From positions 1 to 10,203 of the forward strand of contig RFNJ01000180.1 of the NCBI GenBank assembly GCA_009927255.1: 10,203 nt of DNA, written 5' to 3'. A program made the position numbers and the translations under genes. Below the pieces are notes generated by a model, which was not told the DNA's origin, ran no database searches, and worked only from the letters and a program-made list of their open reading frames with translations. Position 1 is the stretch's first letter, and each line of letters starts with the position of its first letter. This DNA comes from Pseudomonadota bacterium (GTDB lineage Bacteria; Pseudomonadota; Alphaproteobacteria; UBA2136; UBA6156). Shown here in pieces: positions 7,395-10,203 of the stretch.

Positions 7395-7733
7395 CTAAAC
7401 CCCCCGCTCATCCAGCATCCGCTGCAAGTCCTCCACCACATCATCCAACTGCAGGCGCAACACGCCGCCACCTTGCTGAATCAACACCAATACCTCGCCC
7501 TGCTGTTCAAGCTTGATGTTCTCCAACCGCGGATTCAACTGCAAGCTGTTCCAAGCCATCAAAGCAGGCTTGGTGCGGCCTTCCAGCAGCAGCGCCACAA
7601 TGGTCTGTAGCTGGCCAAGGTTTTGCTGCAACAAAGCCTCCTGCACGCGCTTCTCGTCCAAATACTTCGCCACCGCCCGTTTCCAAGGCAAAAACTGCTG
7701 TTCATGCCATTCCTTCACACTCATATCCACCAT
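7395..7733 (-). CDS. Hypothetical protein, 112 aa, unrecognised family
   Basis: Starts MVDMSVKEWHEQQFLPW. AAGGAG lies seven bases before the ATG at 7733, a good ribosome site; an in-frame ATG three codons on is the alternative. The first half (about 15-65) looks helical and Gln/Leu-rich. The second half alternates hydrophobic residues as in beta strands (GEVLVLIQQGGGVLRLQL) and ends in an acidic helix (DDVVEDLQRMLDERGV). There is no signal peptide or membrane segment. It lies 53 bases beyond a large palindrome that follows nrdA on the same strand, and its stop is six bases from that of the plus-strand gene. The clear ribosome site and G/T-rich codon use like its minus-strand neighbours support a real gene. 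Function is not recognised. Confidence 0.7.
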   Translation of the reverse strand: MVDMSVKEWHEQQFLPWKRAVAKYLDEKRVQEALLQQNLGQLQTIVALLLEGRTKPALMAWNSLQLNPRLENIKLEQQGEVLVLIQQGGGVLRLQLDDVVEDLQRMLDERGV

Positions 7734-7786
7734 GTGCTCGCTCCTTCTCCTTTGCTTGGTTAATATAGTCCATTACATAGGCCACG

Positions 7787-7864
7787 GTGTCACCCCGGGG
7801 CATGGCTGGGCCGATTTTTTTCTATCAAAAAATCGGGGCGCCCAGCCTGAGCCCGGGGTTACAT
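7787..7864. repeat. Long imperfect palindromic element (possible bidirectional terminator or dispersed repeat)
   Basis: Arms 7787-7820 and 7827-7864 fold back on a six-base loop. Matching blocks from the outside in are TGT, ACCCCGGG, GGCTGGGC and CGATTTTTT. A four-base mismatch lies between the second and third blocks, and the right arm carries a four-base insertion before the last. The ends GTGTCACCCCGGGG and CCCGGGGTTACAT resemble the GTCACCCCGGG-type palindromic repeats scattered between genes in many alphaproteobacteria. It lies 18 bases after the nrdA stop, so it could end or stabilise the nrdA transcript. Only one copy is in the window, so repetitiveness in the genome is not shown. Confidence 0.7.
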
Positions 7865-7882
7865 AAAGCACACCCCAAAACC

Positions 7883-9697
7883 CTACTGGCAAGCCAAACA
7901 CTCCTCATACTTCGGCGCCGCACTCTCAGTGCCCGTCGCCTTCATCTGAACCTTCGGCGCCGCCACAGCAGCCGTATCCCGCGTCGGCATGCTCACCACC
8001 TCGGCCCGCTGCAAGCTCTTGCTGCGGCAGTAATACAAGGTCTTCACCCCCTTCTTCCATGCCATGTAGTGGATCATATGCAAATCGCGCTTATGCACAT
8101 CCGCTGGCAAGAAAACGTTCAAGCTCTGGCTCTGGCAAATATAAGGCGTGCGGTCCGCCGCATGCTCAATCAACCAGCGCTGATCCAACTCAAACGCAGT
8201 CTTAAACACATCCTTTTCGGCATCGCTGATAAAATCCAAGTGCATCACACTGCCACCATTCACCGTAATGCTGGTCCAAGTCTCCTCATCATCGCGGCCA
8301 TATTTCGCCAAAATCGGCTTCAAGTGCTTGTTGCGCACATTAAAGGTGCCACCCAACGTCTTGTGGTTGTAACTATTCGATGGGTAAGGCTCAATCCCCG
8401 GGCTAGCATTCCCGCAATAAATGCTGGAACTCGCATTCGGCGCAATCGCAATCTTATTGCTAAAGCGCTCCTTCACCAGCACCTCAGCCGCATCGGGGCA
8501 CGGCCCGCGCTCTTCCGCCAGCTTCACACTGGCACGGTCGGCACCTTCTTTAATATGTTTGAACATCTTCTTGTTCCAAACCTTGGCCATCACGCTCTCA
8601 AAAGGTATTTTCTTGGCCTGCAAAAAGCTATGGAAACCCATCGCCCCCAAGCCCACACTGCGCTCACGCAAAGCACTGTAGCGGGCCGCTTCAAACTCTG
8701 GCGGCGCCCGATCAATAAAATCCTGCAAAATATTATCCAAATAGCGCATCAAGTCCTCAACAAACATCGGCTCAGCGCTCCACTCCTCAAAGTTCTCCAG
8801 GTTCACGCTGGAAAGGCAGCACACCGCCGTCCGATCCTTCCCATACTGGTCAACCCCGGTGGGCAGCACAATCTCGCTGCACAAATTGCTCATCTTCACC
8901 ATCAAGCCCTGCTTTTTGTGGTGCTCCGGTATCGCGCGGTTCACCGTATCACTAAACATCATATAAGGCTCACCCGTCTCAATCCGGCAGGTCAGCATCC
9001 GAATCCACAGGTCCCGCGCCTTCACCTGCTTAACCGGCTGCTTGGTCTTCGGGCTGCGCAAATCATACATCGCATCCTGCTCAACCGCGCGCATAAACGC
9101 ATCGTCAATAATCACTGCATTGTGCAAAAACAAAGCCTTGCGCAGCGGGTCACCGCCAGTTGGCCGCCGAATTTCAATAAACTCCTCAATCTCTGGGTGC
9201 CAAACGTCCAAATATACCGCCGCCGCCCCACGCCGCTGCGCCCCACGGTCAATCGCGGCCGAAAGGCTATTCTGCACCACAATAAACGGCACCACCCCAC
9301 TCGCCTTGCCCTTAATCCCAATCTGCTCACCAATGCTCCGAATATTCCCCCAGTAAGTCCCCGTACCACCGGTATTCGCCGCAATCCACACACTCTCATT
9401 CCACTTCTGCACAATGCTGTGCATATCATCCTGCACTTCGCTCAAGTAGCAACTAATCGGCAGCGCACGGGTCGCCCCACCATTGGCCAACACCGGCGTG
9501 CTCGGCACAAACCACAATTTACTCATATAATCATAAAGGCGCTGCGCATGCTCAGCATTGTCGGCATAAGCACTGGCCACGCGGGCAAAAGCATCTTGCG
9601 GGCCTTCACCGGGCAACAAATAACGGTCTTGCAGGGTGGCCATGCCAAAGTCGGTCAGCAAATTATCGCGGCTGTAATCAATCTTCACGTCATACAT
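7883..9697 (-). CDS. nrdA: Class I ribonucleoside-diphosphate reductase, alpha subunit, short form without ATP-cone
   Basis: Reduces ribonucleoside diphosphates to deoxyribonucleotides together with a radical-generating beta subunit. In the 604-residue protein the catalytic residues are in place: C83 in PISCYLSEV and C293 in TAVCCLSSVNL (the redox pair), and N271, C273 and E275 in SNLCSEIVLPTG (the thiyl radical site). Y555-Y556 (TLYYCRSKS) serve radical transfer, and C600/C603 (ECLAC) form the C-terminal pair that exchanges with thioredoxin or glutaredoxin. The protein opens directly with YSRDNLLTDFG, so the N-terminal ATP-cone of E. coli NrdA (761 residues) is missing. The start is the ATG at 9697, eight bases after AAAGGG; a GTG at 9706 would overlap that site. 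nrdB is not adjacent on either side within the window. A long structured leader precedes the gene. Confidence 0.95.
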   Translation of the reverse strand: MYDVKIDYSRDNLLTDFGMATLQDRYLLPGEGPQDAFARVASAYADNAEHAQRLYDYMSKLWFVPSTPVLANGGATRALPISCYLSEVQDDMHSIVQKWNESVWIAANTGGTGTYWGNIRSIGEQIGIKGKASGVVPFIVVQNSLSAAIDRGAQRRGAAAVYLDVWHPEIEEFIEIRRPTGGDPLRKALFLHNAVIIDDAFMRAVEQDAMYDLRSPKTKQPVKQVKARDLWIRMLTCRIETGEPYMMFSDTVNRAIPEHHKKQGLMVKMSNLCSEIVLPTGVDQYGKDRTAVCCLSSVNLENFEEWSAEPMFVEDLMRYLDNILQDFIDRAPPEFEAARYSALRERSVGLGAMGFHSFLQAKKIPFESVMAKVWNKKMFKHIKEGADRASVKLAEERGPCPDAAEVLVKERFSNKIAIAPNASSSIYCGNASPGIEPYPSNSYNHKTLGGTFNVRNKHLKPILAKYGRDDEETWTSITVNGGSVMHLDFISDAEKDVFKTAFELDQRWLIEHAADRTPYICQSQSLNVFLPADVHKRDLHMIHYMAWKKGVKTLYYCRSKSLQRAEVVSMPTRDTAAVAAPKVQMKATGTESAAPKYEECLACQ

Positions 9698-9756
9698 CGC
9701 CAGCACCCTTTCGTTTCATCACCCGTCGCAGTCGCCACCAGCGGCCACCACAACAT
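9685..9756 (-). CDS. Possible short leader ORF overlapping the nrdA start
   Basis: ATG at 9756 opens 23 codons and ends in TGA at 9687-9685, overlapping the first 13 bases of nrdA in another frame. AGGG lies seven bases before the ATG. The peptide begins MLWWPLVATATG and carries three Trp and two Cys. It could couple or attenuate nrdA translation, or it may be a chance frame. The evidence is only its placement and ribosome site. Confidence 0.25.
   Translation of the reverse strand: MLWWPLVATATGDETKGCWRCMT
9706..9711 (-). promoter_or_regulatory. Ribosome binding site of nrdA
   Basis: AAAGGG on the minus strand lies eight bases before the ATG at 9697. It selects MYDVKIDYSRD as the N-terminus over the GTG codon at 9706, which would lie within the site itself. 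Confidence 0.65.
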
Positions 9757-9772
9757 CTTGTTACCCTGCCCG

Positions 9773-9857
9773 CAGCACCTGTTTGGTCTTTACCACCAAC
9801 CAAGCACCCATTGCTTCACCTACAGCACCTGTTTGGTTTTCCCAATCAAGCACCATT
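9773..9857 (-). repeat. Two tandem copies of one stem-loop in the nrdA leader
   Basis: A 15-base identity (ACCAAACAGGTGCTG on the minus strand) occurs at 9837-9823 and 9787-9773, exactly 50 bases apart. Each is preceded by a related block (AATGG-TGCTTG-TTGG). Within each copy the two blocks can pair. The distal hairpin is 9853-9825 with loop GAAAA, and the proximal one is 9807-9775 with loop TGGTAAAGA. Each has 12 stem positions: eight Watson-Crick pairs, three G-U pairs and one mismatch at the same place (A-A or G-A). Stem conserved and loop varied suggests RNA structure. Alternatively the direct repeats bind a protein on DNA. Confidence 0.6.
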
Positions 9858-9868
9858 TTCCCGGAAAA
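9856..9868. promoter_or_regulatory. 13-bp palindrome TTTTCC-C-GGAAAA
   Basis: A perfect 6-bp inverted repeat with one central base directly upstream of the tandem stem-loops, inside the A/T tracts around 9856-9871. It is symmetrical enough to be a dimeric regulator site for nrdA. It is not an NrdR box, and no regulator is recognised. Confidence 0.3.
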
Positions 9869-9948
9869 AAAGCAGCGTCACCCACCACCCCCGCCCCGGC
9901 TTCCCGTAGCAGGAGGGCTTGCGTCCCAGCTCTCTCCGTATGTCCATC

Positions 9949-9976
9949 ATCATACCCAACTCTCCCCCCCTCACAA
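9949..9976 (-). promoter_or_regulatory. Candidate nrdA promoter
   Basis: On the minus strand TTGTGA (9976-9971) and TATGAT (9954-9949) are 16 bases apart, 4/6 and 5/6 against sigma-70 consensus. Transcription from about 9942 would give a leader of roughly 245 bases that includes the palindrome, both stem-loops and the short ORF. It is the best promoter match I saw in the 500 bases before nrdA. Confidence 0.35.
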
Positions 9977-10203
9977 GACCCACCAACCCATTGTCGCTTC
10001 GGGCAACCCCCTGATATCATGCCACTCCCTGCCCACATTTTAATCACCCATCACCCCCCACGAACCCCAACCCCCTGTGTCATTTGTGTGCATCCACCCC
10101 CCAGATGTTGTGTTTGCCACACCTGTCACCCCCCCACCACACCCACATCCTGCGCCCCAACTTACCCATCACTTAAAATACAAGCTCCCAACTCAACTCT
10201 TCC
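9977..10203. other. Noncoding C-rich stretch upstream of the nrdA promoter
   Basis: No convincing gene is visible here. The plus strand is dominated by C runs and CCAC-type low-complexity sequence, continuing the strand bias of the window. TGATATCA (10012-10019) is an 8-bp palindrome. At the edge, minus-strand frames close within about 45 bases, so the end of another minus-strand gene could lie there, but this cannot be decided. Confidence 0.5.

Noticed and set aside
9880..9940. Cobalamin or cyclic-di-GMP riboswitch, suggested by GGGAAGCCGG and GGGACGCAAGCC
   Set aside because: Only short core-like words are present. The cobalamin B12 box and the paired GEMM segments (GAAA loop and receptor stem) are not found in order.
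9820..10047. 75-codon minus-strand frame upstream of nrdA
   Set aside because: It has Gly/Trp-rich low-complexity composition and no good ribosome site. It runs through the candidate promoter and into a leader hairpin, so it is better explained as noncoding leader.
9698..10203. NrdR boxes upstream of nrdA
   Set aside because: I looked for ACACTATATATAGTGT-like sites and saw none; the short GTGT/ACAC words near 10080-10125 lack the AT-rich palindromic centre.

Overview
The window looks like chromosomal DNA of an alphaproteobacterium. The evidence is a PopZ/DUF2497 polar-organizing protein just upstream of valS, an argS of alphaproteobacterial type followed by a single-pass membrane protein (the usual place of a SPOR-domain gene), a 3TM holin of the gene-transfer-agent type, and a short class I NrdA without the N-terminal ATP-cone. 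No tRNA, rRNA, CRISPR array or transposase was seen. Most genes lie on the minus strand, which is rich in G and T throughout. This includes third codon positions and the noncoding DNA, and suggests that the minus strand is the leading strand.

Layout, in minus-strand transcription order from high to low coordinates. Positions 9698-10203 are the noncoding upstream and leader region of nrdA. It holds a candidate promoter, a 13-bp palindrome, two tandem copies of one stem-loop and a possible short leader ORF. nrdA follows (7883-9697), with no nrdB beside it. Next come a 78-bp palindromic element (7787-7864) and an unrecognised 112-aa gene (7395-7733). That gene is tail to tail with the only plus-strand gene, an unrecognised 182-aa protein (6840-7388) whose mRNA may be leaderless.

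Across a 106-bp divergent region carrying two inverted repeats lies a compact three-gene lysis cassette: a 56-aa coiled-coil/membrane protein, a T7-lysozyme-type amidase, and a 3TM holin (5783-6733). No other phage genes are visible. Then come popZ (4858-5646), valS (2047-4767), argS (261-2060, overlapping valS) and the start of the SPOR-like membrane protein (1-181).

How the genes work together: valS, argS and nrdA are housekeeping genes for translation and DNA precursor supply, and popZ is a cell-pole scaffold. The accessory interest lies in the orphan lysis cassette with its divergent unknown gene, and in the structured nrdA leader.
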